From the NCBI GenBank assembly GCA_947683625.1, contig CANTUR010000193.1, positions 4,402,001 through 4,466,000 of the forward strand: 64,000 bases of DNA, in the 5' to 3' direction. This document shows, piece after piece, positions 49,216-60,903 of the stretch. This DNA is from Mallotus nudiflorus. Its lineage: Eukaryota > Streptophyta > Magnoliopsida > Malpighiales > Euphorbiaceae. Every line of letters starts with the position of its first letter. Positions within the stretch are counted from its first letter, which is position 1. The notes beneath the pieces are model-generated. The model was not told where the DNA came from. It ran no database searches and saw only the letters and a program-made list of their open reading frames with translations. The position numbers and the translations under genes were made by a program.

Positions 49216-49852
49216 ACCATCTTGATTAAAGAGAGATAAAAAATTTCCAGAAGACGTTTTCGTCATCTTTTTGGGTGCTTTAGCTTTGTAACCCTAGTAG
49301 AGATTAAATTTACGAAAGAACCCATGTGACGTGAGTGAAAATCCAATAGTTTTGGAAATTTATGTGTAAATTCGGAGGCAGCCATCACTTTTGGAAATGT
49401 ACTACAATGTCTTATATATTTTTTAATTTTTAAAAAATAAATTGGATGTTGGGTGTTGTTGCATTGATGCATTAACCGTAAATAAATATAAATTTACTCA
49501 GTGATTTAGCTAGAATTTATGTTATAACTAATATTTAGGGCATTTTGACATGCATTAATTACATGGTTTTATAGTATGCATAGAGGGTTTATATATGCAC
49601 TTAAACTTGGTTGTATTGAACATGCATTGATATAAGGTCTGTGATTACCATTGAGTTTATAATTTAATGTACTATTTTCTTTGTCTATATATTCAGAATG
49701 GCAGAAAACAATTGATGTGCAGTTCAATTGTGGAGTTTCCCAGTAATATATAGATAATAAGCTTCGGTATGTTAATGGTGAGGTGGATGTAGTATAGGTT
49801 CCCCCCTCATACATGGTACAAAGCTTATTTTAACTCTAAATGTAAGTCCTTA

Positions 49853-51251
49853 ATGGCTGATAATAACAAATTAGAATGTTTTAATTCTTGGGTGAATGGT
49901 GCTAGAATGAAACTTATAATTAGCATACTATATGTCATTTAACTCTAACCTATGAACTTGATTAAAGATAATAAAGTTAAATATGAGAGGTGGTTTAATG
50001 ATTGGAGTCCATCATGCATGTCTATATTACAAGATAATAAGGATATTTCAAGTAGTTGTTAGGTTTTTTCTAATGGTGATACAAGTAATGAAATAGGGGA
50101 AGGGGATGACAAGCACACAGTTTACTTGAACAAATAGTTATGCACTTGCAGGCAATGAGAACTTTCTAGGATGCCATGTGTATATGTAATTTATGCTTTT
50201 ATATCACTCAAAAGTGGATATAATTTTAGTAATCCTAAACTAGTACCATAAGTTATATTATGAATCAGCCTACAAGTACTATATATAACTTGTCCTAAGA
50301 CAAAAGTTCATGAAAATTAATAAGTACTAACCAATTGAACCTCCTCCTCTAGTTAAGATGGCTAGTAAACTAAAAGTAAGGAGAATCAAGCTTTTAATGA
50401 GACAAGATCCATGAGTAAGTTATCCAAAAAAGGCTCTAAACAACATTAAGGAATATATGGAGATTCAGGGTACAATAAAAGATTATGCCCTAATAAAGGT
50501 AATCAAGTTACAATATATTGATTATTAAAATTTAAGATAATGCAATTATGCATCACTAATATTGAGATAGCTTTGGCAGGGGGCTTTATTAACACCTTAA
50601 AGTTCTCAGCAGTCCTTGGTGGAGAGCCCTTTAGCAGCATATGACTTAATGCAGCAGTCCTCAGTGGGGAACACATCTACATCACTTGTAACTGCATGAC
50701 AAACTAAATGAGGTGCTTCTATAATAGGTGCACAGGCAACAACAGTCCTTGAAGTAGCACCTAACCTATATAGTGAACCTCAAGAAGCAGTATGCATCCC
50801 ACATATTAGGGCAATCTTTGTTGATGCCAAGAACAATAGCTATGTTTGCTATATGAATTTGAATAAAAGGAGTTTTGTGTTAAATATGAGTGCATGCATG
50901 CAAAATTTTTAAATATAGGTTGCTATGTGAATTTTTATTTATAATTATGTTATTGGAATTGTGGTAATGGAGAAATTTCTTTATTAATAGTTAGGGACTT
51001 CAATTGAGAGGGTTATATCTAGTGGACCTGCTTCTAGGATTAACTTTAATCCGAAAATGAGATATCCCATACCAAATGAAAGAGATATACGAAAGAGCAA
51101 ATCAAGACATGCTATACATGGACCTTCAGGGAAAATTGGTTTTCATAGAGATGGCTCACAAGTTACCATGGCAATAGATTTGCCATTTGAGCCTCTAAGA
51201 TTGCAATGGAGAGGAGCTCCTGCCATTAGCTCAACTAATCTTCAGACTTAA
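49853..51251 (+). pseudogene. MULE transposase C-terminal remnant
   Basis: Translating across frames gives the usual plant MULE order. First comes a segment MADNNKLECFNSWVNGARMK followed by a KYERWF region near 49990, as after the transposase core. Next is a SWIM zinc-finger-like segment at about 50112-50190 (HTVYLNK, then LCTCRQ-ELSRMPC; the family pattern is CxC...CxH). A broken zinc knuckle follows at about 50427-50495 (GIYGDSGYNKRLCPNKG). Last is a C-terminal tail, open at 51057-51251, with GSQVTMAIDLPFEP and WRGAPAISSTNLQ. The DDE core is not recognisable upstream. Stops and frameshifts are frequent. The family catalyses cut-and-paste transposition in the nucleus; this copy cannot. Confidence 0.75.
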
Positions 51252-52639
51252 AGGCAACAAATGCAACTGAGACAAAAGCAAAAGATGACTGAAACCTAGA
51301 CATCAAGGGAATGTTTTTTGAAACTCATTTGTTTGTTAAATATTTTGTTTGCCAAACTTTATACCAGACATTCACTTTTTGCTAGTTTCAATCAAGTTTT
51401 GCATGAACTTGAACTCATGAACCATGAATCAAGTTGATAAGGAACTTGATACAACTTAGCTAATATTTTATTAGTGCACTAGAACATATGATGTAGTTTA
51501 TTGCACTAGAACATGTGATGTAGTTCACTTATGGATGTCTAAATTGCTTGGAGCATCTACTTTATTTGCATTACTTGAATGACAGGTCCATGTTATGATG
51601 AATTTCAATTGATGTCTCTTGCATATTGTAATGATGTTGCAATAACAACATCTTCAGCGTTTCTTTCCATATGGCTATTATGTTTTTTTTTAGATTCCTA
51701 CATTAACAAATTTTTGATCTTTTACCATTTAACATTCAAACAACAAATTTCAAACAATTGCCAATTCTACTTTCATTACAATTACAAACCTTGACATATA
51801 TAATTTTGAGACAAAGTTCATATACATTTGATAATCAACTGCATCCATTACAATTGCAAAACCAACACTAACAAAGTTAACAAACTACACCATAATGAAG
51901 CAAAGTACAAACACCAACCAACATATACCAAGAACAACATATGCTGTTTTAAGCCTTTTCCTTATCATCTTATTATTATCCAAGTCCAATTTAGCCTTTT
52001 TCAATTTGCTCAACTCCATCCAAAGATCATTAATTTCAACAACAACCTCTTAATGAGCATAATTTTCTCCAGTTCTGATCGAATTAAACTACCTATTCTC
52101 AACAACTAATTTTTTGTTTTCCCACTTCAATTCATTTATCAAATACTTCAATTCATTTATCAAATCCTTCACCTTTTCATTTAAAGGCTCGTCATGCCAT
52201 TTAAAATTACCCATAACTTCTTCCATGAAATTTTAGTGATACCAAACTTAAAAATTATTTTTTCCCAACATTACTCTGATAATGAAATTTTAAACAGAAA
52301 CTTAGCCTACTTACCTTATAGTTATTATAGTTAAGGCATGCATAAAACCTCCTCTCGCGATTTTCATTCGTCCACGATATCCATTTAAGAGCATTCACTT
52401 TCATACCCCTGTATTTACATTTTAGGAACCTTGGTGCTCTCCTTCATGATTATTCTCCATATTTGAATGCCTGGTTGAGCTTGTTGTGGATGATGATGAA
52501 GAAACCATATAAGTTTCCCGCTAATTACACTCTTGGATTTGAATTTTTGTCGCTTAATTTCTTAAGGTTCATAATGATACAACTGTCAAAGGAAGGAGAA
52601 AGAGATGGAAAGTGGGGTTGCGTCTGTCTGTGTTGAAGG

Positions 52640-52829
52640 AAACGAGTTTTTGTTGCCTACATGGCCCAAGTTTAAGGGCATATAATAGTGAGCTTGTAGA
52701 TGGAGTGGATTGACAGTAAGAGGAGGGCCAGGATTTAAAAAAAAAAAACTTGATTTTTCAATCCAAAATTTAGTTGAGCGGCTTAAGTGCGCTTCGAGGT
52801 AAACGTTAAGGGCCAAAATATACCTTATC
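52640..52829 (-). repeat. Right terminal inverted repeat of MULE
   Basis: Inverse of the left repeat at 49023. It ends GGTATATTTTGGCCC on the minus strand and forms the DNA immediately upstream of the GPP gene. Confidence 0.8.
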
Positions 52830-52896
52830 CCAATCGGGATTTGGCCCAAGGGTACAACTTCTGTTGTGGTTACTCAACTACTTGAGCAGTCCTTGA

Positions 52897-55800
52897 ATGT
52901 TCGGAATTGCAAGACAATCTCCACTCCAGCTTAGATCTTTCAACATCTGCTTTGCAATGGCTAATTGTTCTACTACACTTTCAGTAAAACAACCCATCAC
53001 TCACGTCATCTTCGACATGGATGGCCTGTTACTCGGTAATATCATCAAACACTCTCTGTTCATGCTCCACTATTTTGCTCTTTGTTTAGGTTTATCTTCT
53101 TCTGTGTTTGTTTCCTCTCTCCTTTTTTTTTTTCTAGTTCTTTGTAACAAGTTAGATTTTTGGAGTCTGATTGAAATTTTAATGCTGAATTGTAAATGGG
53201 TTGTTTCTCATGTTTGTAAAGCGTAAATTAATTTATGTCAATGTGTGGCACCTGCTTTTTATGAAATATTTTTTTGTTAGGCCATTAGATCTAGACTTAG
53301 TTTTTTGAATCCCATGATTCTCAAGCTTTATTATCTGATAAAAATAGTACTACTACATTTGTCAGACACAGAGAAATTCTATACTGAAGTCCAGGAACAA
53401 ATACTGGTTAGATATAACAAAACTTTTGATTGGTCTCTGAAAGCTAAAATGATGGGGAAGAAAGCAATTGAAGCAGCTCGTGTGTTTGTTGAGGAGACTG
53501 GGATTAGTGAGTCCCTTTCTGCTGAGGACTTTCTTGTTGAAAGAGAGGAAATGCTGCAGAGCTTGTTTCCTACCAGTGAGCTGATGCCAGGTATTATTTA
53601 CAGCGCTAATTATAGATTCAATATAAGTTTGACAAAGTCAATTACAAATAAGTTATCCAAGCAATTTGAAACCTAGTAGAAAATTTCTTGTGATATCTAG
53701 TATAATCCTTTTTGATTGAATGAACTCAGACATCGGAGAACCAATTGAAATGGAGCACATGAATTAGGAAATATTTCTGTGGGCACAGATGCTGCCCTCA
53801 ATAGTTGTTGCAATGTATTTTTAGTGATGAGAAACATACATATAGGGGAAATTGCGTACAGAAATGGGGGTCATATTTAGTACATACATGTTCTTGACAT
53901 TTTTTTAATAAAATGTCCATGGAAAAATTTAGTTAGAAAACTTTCTTTAAGATCAATTATTTACTACTAATGTTTGAAGTACATTTTGGGTTTGCTTTGT
54001 GAGTTTTGAAATCCCATTAGAATTTTAAGAGACCCTATTGTTACTACAATTGAGTACATGTGCAATTGCAATCCATTTGCCATATGTTTGGATTCAAATA
54101 CACAATGAAAATGCACCTCCCCTCAAGATGTCATTAGCAAAGTTGATTTCTGCAAGGAGAAGGATAGTGATCATCTCTGTTGCAAGTGATCACTCAGCCA
54201 AAGAGCCCTGCCATATTTTGCTAGTGGGATTGTTTTTTTTTTTTTTTTTACTGAAATCCTTTTCGCATTTTTTTTGTCTACTCATCTGTCATATTTGGGT
54301 AGCCTGAAAGTATAAGAAAAACTTGATTGCAAAACCAGCCTTTGGTTTTGCCGTGGCCGCTCAATGTTAAACATCATGAACTAAAAAAACTCAGAAAAGT
54401 TTTTCGTTTTTGTTATTATCACAATCCTATTTGCAAAAGCCTTTGATTTGACATAAGTGCATGGGGGCGCAAAAGTGAATCTAAAAAATTTAGTACATGT
54501 CTTTCTGTTTTCTAATTTAAGATCAATGGGACTCAATCTTCAATACATTGTATTTATCACAGGAGCTAGCCATTTGATCAGGCATCTCCGTGCAAAAGGA
54601 ATACCAATTGCCTTGGCAACTGGGTATGGTTCATTTATTTCATCTCTTATAATTGTTAAATAAATAGACTTTTATATCTGATATATCTGCAGTTTGCTCT
54701 TTACCTTCCAAATTTCTTACTTGTGTTGAATAGGATGTGTTTTTCAGTTCTCACAGGAGGCATTTTGAATTGAAAACACAGAAGCATGGTGAGCTTTTCT
54801 CCTTGATGCATCATTTTGTTCTTGGAGATGATCCAGAAGTTAAACAAGGAAAACCATCACCAGATGTATTTCTTGCTGCTGCCAGGAGATTTGAGGTAGC
54901 TAATTCTTGAGGTTTTTCTATCTTTTTTTTTACCCATGATGGCAATAAAATAAACTGGGATGTGTTTTTTGTTTTTTTTGTTTTTTCAATTTATTGCTAT
55001 TTTTCCCAAGTCGACTCTCTTTATCTTTGGTGTCAGAATAAGCAATGTAACAGTATGAATTTCTGAATATTAGGGTGGCCCAGTAGATCCACAGAAAGTT
55101 CTTGTTTTTGAAGATGCACCATCAGGTGTTCTTGCAGCCAAGAATGCTGGAATGTAAGTGCACTCATCTTCCAACATGCGTTGCATTTATGATTTGTTTT
55201 AATCATGTGTATTGCACTTATTGTCTAACATATGTCTGGTTTTTTAATGGGTTCCTGGACAATTTATTGATTGGCTCAGCAACAAAACTAAACTATAAGA
55301 ATTGGAATTCATTTCTTTCCAAATAGAACTGCATTTTGAAAGGGCGAAACCAGATGAGAGTAGTTGCAGCAGTATGATCTGATATTTGCATGCTGTTCAT
55401 TTAACAACTTAATGTTCTTGGTCAAGCATATCCTGCTAACTTATGCACTCATAGAATTTGTTAGTACTTCTGCCATTTTGTATCTCTATCATTGATCTAA
55501 GGGATAATTGCTATTTACCCCCTATGTTTTGACCTATTACACTACTTGATTCCTGTCATTTGAAAAAATATTTATTCATCCCTGACATTTGCAAAATCGT
55601 GTATTATTTCATCCCTAAAGAAGGACTAGAAGGATTAATGAGTGTTAACTGTTGCAAATGTTAAGGATGAATAAATATTTTTTCAAATGTTAGGGATGAA
55701 GTAGTGTAATAAGTTAAAATACAAGGGGCAAATAACAATTCTCCCTTGATCTAATTGAGGATGAAATTCACACTTTGAAGTTGAGAGAGGGGAGGAGGGA

Positions 55801-56674
55801 TAATTTTATTCCCTTGGCGGTTGTCATTTTTCACTCTCTTCTCTCATTCATATTAACATATGATGAACATGGTTATTTTTTTTTAAGTTAAATATCATTA
55901 TCACATATTTTGATATGGTCGTTGAACTTTGATTTGTATCAAATAAATCACTCAACTTTTTTCTTATTGCAACCAAGTCTCCTATTACTTGAAATTTTTT
56001 ATTACACCCTAGTTTTACTTGATTTTTACTTATGAAGATGTTTTATCGCTTCCTTGCAAAGAGGTGAGCGAATATTCTAAGGTTCATTGTTTACATTTTG
56101 TGTTGAAGTCATTTTGTATCTACCACTATCCTATATTAGTTTAGTAGAATACTAATTTTTTATCCTCATTATCTTTTGCGTTGTCTAAAATTTTGTAAAC
56201 TTCTTGAGTATCTATTTAATTTAACGTATTTGCTAGTTCTCAAAAAAGAAAAATTTGTGAGGGTGAGGGGACGAGATCCCCCTTTGTTCATCACAAACTG
56301 CCATGGCTTGACCTTGATATGAATCCATGCTTCCATGTATTGATCATCTAGTTTGTTTATTTCGTTTCCCCTTTTTCTTTTAGTATCTTGCAACTGCAAC
56401 ATACAGTGAGTTAGACAATGGCTATCTTTGCATTGATGAGTTCAAACATTTTTTATGTAGCAAGCATGCTATAATCAGGCACTTTTTTTGACATTGAAAC
56501 AGTTGCCTAAGCATTGATTTCTCCATGCTCACGCCATGCAGGCATGTAGTAATGGTTCCAGATCCAAGGCTGGATAGCTCATATCATGGTACTGCAGATC
56601 AAGTTTTGTGCTCGCTATTGGATTTCAACCCTAGTTACTGGGGTCTGCCTTCTTACGAAAACTCAGACAGCTAA
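52897..56674 (+). CDS. GPP: (DL)-glycerol-3-phosphatase, HAD hydrolase (GPP/GS1-like)
   Basis: Six exons joined at GT-AG sites: 52897-53035, 53366-53590, 54563-54623, 54748-54895, 55074-55153 and 56542-56674 (stop). The product has 261 residues, or 241 from the second ATG at 52957, which is the usual length of the cytosolic form. The family removes phosphate from glycerol-3-phosphate. HAD motif I is THVIFDMDGLLLD, with both catalytic Asp residues present. Motif II is ALATG, the motif III Lys is in GKPSPD, and motif IV is VLVFEDAPSG. The alpha-helical cap in exon 2 holds FDWSLKAKMMGKKAIEAAR and LFPTSELMPG. The C-terminus reads DFNPSYWGLPSYENSDS. All junction phases are consistent, so the gene appears intact. 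A TGA lies directly before the 52897 ATG, making that the first possible start; residues 1-20 are Arg- and Ser-containing without acidic residues, as in organelle presequences. Intron 5 carries a MITE. A MULE end abuts the promoter. Confidence 0.93.
55501..55745. mobile_element. MULE-type MITE in GPP intron 5
   Basis: A perfect 9-bp target-site duplication TTGATCTAA lies at 55492-55500 and 55746-55754, the length typical of Mutator-like elements. The inverted ends read GGGATAATTGCTATTTACCC and, on the other strand, GGGAGAATTGTTATTTGCCC. It is 245 bp, noncoding, with further internal pairing (AAAAAATATTTATTCATCCC). It lies well away from both splice sites. Confidence 0.93.
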
Positions 56675-57766
56675 ATGGGCAAATTGTATTGGTACTGCAG
56701 TATTGCGACTTGCATATTGCGATGAGATTGAAAATGGAATACATTCTTTTAGAGCTCAAGATCAGGTTGGTTTGAATTTGGGATATGTCCTTACTGGTCT
56801 GATTGTGGGACTTGTATTTGACAATTTCACACTGTTAGCTATTGACTAGCGGATAGCCTGATTTTATTTCTTGGAAACTTTGATCAGATTACTAATCTTG
56901 CAATGGTGGATGCCTACATGTCAGGAAATACAGATTATGATTTGAACCATAGATTATGTATTCCTCTACCTTAGTTCTAACAAAATGCAGACGTATGAAT
57001 TCTTTTAAATTGGTATAAATGAATTTAAAATTTTATGGATTTATTTGTGAATTCAAATTTAATGTGTTGCATTTAAATAAGAAATTTATAATGTAATTAC
57101 AAGTTAGATTGCATGAAAATCTTCAAAAGTTCATGTTTCCATGTTGGAAACGGTTGAAAATGGTCCTAATATGTTGGGTCATTTTGGAAAAATAGAAAAC
57201 ACGAAATTCTCGCTGGACATACTTGGGAAAAAATAAATTAAAAAGGAAAAAGATATAAAATTCAAATAAAAAAAGGAAAATAATACCCAAATCTAAAAGA
57301 AAATAATACCATAATTAAAAAGAAAGACAACACTCAATTGAAACAGGAATAATTTTGAACTATATTCGATATAAATAGTGTCAATCATAAGAAATTCATC
57401 TATCATACTGTGTAAGAAAAAAGAGCTGTTTAATTCATCTATCTTTCTGTTTTGGAAAGTTTTCACAAATAATCCAAAAATTAAAAAATATATAAAAAAA
57501 GTATTGATTTTTTATTTTTTCAACTATTGACTTTTTATTTTTTCAAGACTAACTTTCCAAACAAATATTTTTTTCAATGTTAAAACTTATCATTATTTGA
57601 TAAACTTTAGACACTCTCTCTTCCAGATTTGTAATGTCTTCCAAAACGCGTTTAAGCTTTGTCTTAGTTTTCTTAATAGATGTTTGACTAAGACCCTTAA
57701 TAAAAAAGTACAACTTGCATTCCCTTGGTCCTAGAATCTGACCTGGTGGAAAATACTGTCCCCTAG
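56675..57766. other. GPP 3' flank and AT-rich spacer
   Basis: Holds the presumed GPP 3' UTR and downstream DNA. No second gene is recognised. The open frame crossing 56586-56849 is an out-of-frame shadow of the last exon. Confidence 0.6.
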
Positions 57767-58210
57767 CACTACGAGAAAAACTTTATTTTGTAATTGTAAA
57801 ATTTGTTACAAAAAAGCATTTGTAACGAACTTGTATGAAAAATTTATGTTAAAATTTTGATAGTTACAAATTTTTTATAATGAAAATAAAAATTATGTTA
57901 CAAATTTTCTAGTTGTTTTGTAACATATATTCCGTTACTAATTTGTAATGAAATTACAATCTGTTACAAATTGGTTAGTAGCTATATAAAGATTAAGTGG
58001 AGAAATTCGTTATAAATTTATAAGAGATTTATAACTAATAATGTCTGTTGCAAAATTAGTAACAGAATTTGGCATTACAAATTTTTAACATATTGAAGCC
58101 ATTACAAATTTGTAACAAAGTTTTGTTGTAAATCTGTTACAAAGCTATAACAAATTGTAACCTGATTTCAAATAACAACCATTACGTAACTATTTCTAGG
58201 TTTTTTTTTT
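57767..58210. mobile_element. CACTA (En/Spm) transposon terminus
   Basis: CACTACGAGAAAAA at 57767 is the signature left terminus of plant CACTA elements. The next 430 bp are packed with a subterminal motif in both orientations, GTTACAAATTTGTAAC-like (for example about 57829, 57901, 57961, 58105 and 58135). A matching right terminus was not found, so this is a truncated end or a deletion derivative. Confidence 0.65.
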
Positions 58211-58336
58211 TTTTATGTTGCTATGATGTTATTTATTGTTATTTAATGGTTGAAAATAAATGTATATGTAACGATCGTTATTTATTAGTCACGACCATTA
58301 CCCACCAACAGACCATGAAGTGACAGTTATATAAGG

Positions 58337-59907
58337 TAGGGGAGTACAAAAATTAACCAAACCGACCAAACTAATTCAAATTGAAAATGGTGTTTTAGAG
58401 TGGTTAATAATTGGTTATGGTTTGAAAATTTTATTAAATTGAATTTTTGGTTTGGTTATGGTTTAGAAAAGTAAAAATCCAATGAACTGAACCGAACATA
58501 TAGTATTATTATTATTATTATTATTGTTATTGTTATTATTATTGTTGTTGTTGTTATTATTATTATGATATGTGTATAAAATGGCCATATCTAGCTCCAA
58601 TAAAATGGCCTCCAACAAAAGTGCAATGACACACCTTCTCCTACAATGGTGGAGATTGAATCTGCAAGATGTGAGTGTTACAGTTTGATGGAGGATTTCA
58701 CTGAGGCATACATTGATTGTGTTTGGAGACGTATAGAGGTTGATGGATTTATGGGTTGTGTAGCAAAGTTGTTGAAGACGAGATTTATAGGTCGCAAAAG
58801 GAAGAAATTAGAGTAGATGAAGCATTAGAGTTGTATAAGTGTGTTAACAGTTCAAATCTTCAATCCCTCCAACAAACCCTACTGTGAATTTCATCTTTTC
58901 CATGAAAAAATTACTCCAATGAAGTCTAGATCCTTCAAGGAAGAAGAAAGCATCGATTTTTTTCCCTATCTCTGTCGTCGACCTCATTATCGTTGTCTAG
59001 TGAGAGTTAATTTGCTAAGCCACTTCCTTTCAATTCAATTTCTCAAATAAGAATAGTCCAGTCATTGTATTTAACCCTGTGCAATTTTCTTTCTAATATT
59101 AGCAAGAAATTAAAGGATGTCCAAAGTTATATTGCTTAATATTTTCTCATCAGATTACTATAAGATGAGACGTAAAAGAAGAGCAAATGTAGATATATTG
59201 TTATTGATTTAAATCATCATATAATTTATTGATTTATTGTAATTGTTATTGTTAATCTCAAAGATATTGTGATGTGTTTCTTGTTCCTATTGTTGTTGCT
59301 TGTTGATGTTTTCATTACTATAATGGTGGCGTTGATGGCAAAATTAAAGGAAGGGCATAGACATCTAGTTTTTAATTTAGTTTCTTTTAAATCAGTTTTT
59401 AATTTAGTTTTGTATTTAAAATTATGATTTATATATGTGGCACATAAGGATTATTTTATTGCTAAAATATTTCTCACTTTCTTTATTGAGGAGGTGCATC
59501 ACATGCATATAATTTGGTTAATTTTTAGGCTAAATTGGATTGAAATTTGGCTTTCAAATAGAAGTTTTGGGGTTATTTATTAAAAAAGTTAAAATTTGGC
59601 TTATTTAGCCCCACGTCACAAGTTGAAGGGCCCATTTGTTTATTAATCCTATTTTTAATAGATTTCACAAAATGTATTATTAGTAATTTTAATCTTTACT
59701 TTGTTCATTTATTATTATTTTTTTATTAAACCGACCAACTTGATTATCCAAATCGAATCCAAATATCATTAGTTTAGATAATTTTTAATGGTATTTGGTT
59801 TGGTTAAGAGTTCTCATATTTTAAAACTGACTTTATTGGTTCGGTTAGAAATTTATGCTTTAAACCAAACAAATCGAACCATTAACCCCCCCCCCCCCTC
59901 CCCCCAA
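58337..59907. mobile_element. hAT-like element carrying a gene fragment
   Basis: A perfect 8-bp target-site duplication ATATAAGG lies at 58329-58336 and 59908-59915, as expected for hAT. The ends are TAGGGG... and ...CCCCAA, with extended inverted arms: AACCAAACCGACCAAACT and TTGGTTTGGTTATGGTT at left against GGTATTTGGTTTGGTT and AAACCAAACAAATCGAACC at right. Inside are an (ATT)n/(GTT)n microsatellite (58503-58566), a DUF1677 gene fragment and AT-rich filler. It has no transposase of its own. The right terminus contains a C13-T-C6 run (59886-59905). Confidence 0.82.
58646..58850 (+). pseudogene. Captured DUF1677 gene fragment
   Basis: The frame from ATG at 58646 reads MVEIESARCECYSLMEDFTE, then AYIDCVWRRIEV. 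After a one-base shift near 58740 it continues WIYGLCSKVVEDEIYRS and EEIRVDEALELYKC. This order (Glu-Ser-x-x-Cys-x-Cys, then GLCxxAVxDEI) fits the plant DUF1677 family, known only as short Cys-rich proteins of uncertain role; usual Cys residues are replaced (CECY instead of CECC). The shift, the lost Cys and the position inside a transposon mark it as a captured, non-functional fragment. A less clear downstream stretch to about 59050 may belong to the same source. Confidence 0.65.
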
Positions 59908-59915
59908 ATATAAGG

Positions 59916-60900
59916 CAGCAACAACAATTATTTGTACTAAAAGAAGAGGTTTTATGGCCAAAAAAAAAAAAAAAAATCTTAAGTAAGTTTGTGCAAGAGA
60001 AGAGAATATGACAGTGACTTTAAATTGAATAAAGAAACATTATGCTTTTGACTATTGTATAGTTGTATTTCTATATGCTTGTTCTTTCTCAATAATAAAA
60101 AAAATCTTATATAATACTATTGACAGCCAAATGAAAAAAATGTGGTAGTCAAATTGTTTGGGAAGTGGTGAGTAATTGTTAAACCAATAATGAAAAAAAG
60201 AAGAGAGCTTAGTTTGTAAAAAGAAAACAAAATAAGGAAAAAAGATTAATAAATAAAGAACAACAAGGGAGAGAGAGATCTATTGGAGAGGAAGATCAGA
60301 GTTAAACCAATAGGAGATAAGTGGAGCCAAGATAGTTGAAGACAAGTGAAAAATTTTAAGATTTTGAAAATCCATCCAAGAATGAACAATAAAGTCTTTT
60401 GAGCTATATTTAGAGTGAACTTAGATAGAGTTGCTGTTTATGCTTCAAGAAACTTTGAAATGCTTATTACAAAATGATAAAAATGGAGAAAACCTGATTT
60501 TGTTGTTTTGATAGCTTTTTGTGGCTTTACATTTTATTGTGCAGTTTATGCTGAAAATCACACTCTATTGTATAAATGTTAAAGTTTCTCTCTTTATACA
60601 CCTCCAATTGGTGTTAAACCAAGTAAATAATTAAAAATATATGGTTTCTATTATAAATTAAATTTTTTATTACGTAATAATTGAAATATTATAAAAATCA
60701 TTTATATATACTAATTATAAATTTTCTTGATAGGTGTTTATTTTTCAAGATAAAATGGAAAGTTTTGGTACTACATTAGCATAAAGTGTTGTTAAATTCA
60801 CTGATCGTAATAATAATAGTTATTTTTTTATATCAAATTATTCCTTTCAATTATGTCTTTAGGTCTATTAGAGTAATTTAACTAACTAATTACTTTATTA
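59916..60900. other. Intergenic DNA left of an hAT remnant
   Basis: AT-rich with no recognised coding part. It may include lost upstream exons or introns of the hAT transposase that follows. Confidence 0.4.
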
Positions 60901-60903
60901 AAT

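Larger units (their letters stand above)
49023..52829 (+). mobile_element. MULE (Mutator-like) transposon, decayed
   Basis: Long terminal inverted repeats of about 195 bp bound it. The left end starts GATAAAGTACATTTTAGCCC and the right end is the inverse of GATAAGGTATATTTTGGCCC. Pairing continues through ACTAAATTTTGG, TTGAAAAATCAAG and a GGGCCA block. The interior carries a MULE transposase remnant in plus orientation (49853-51251). The 9-bp flanks ATTGATTAA and CCAATCGGG do not match, so the target-site duplication has decayed or an end is shifted. The right end lies 68 bp before the first GPP ATG. Confidence 0.8.

Noticed and set aside
56586..56849. 87-codon frame over the GPP terminal exon
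   Set aside because: Out of frame with the phase-consistent exon 6, which ends at the TAA at 56672-56674.
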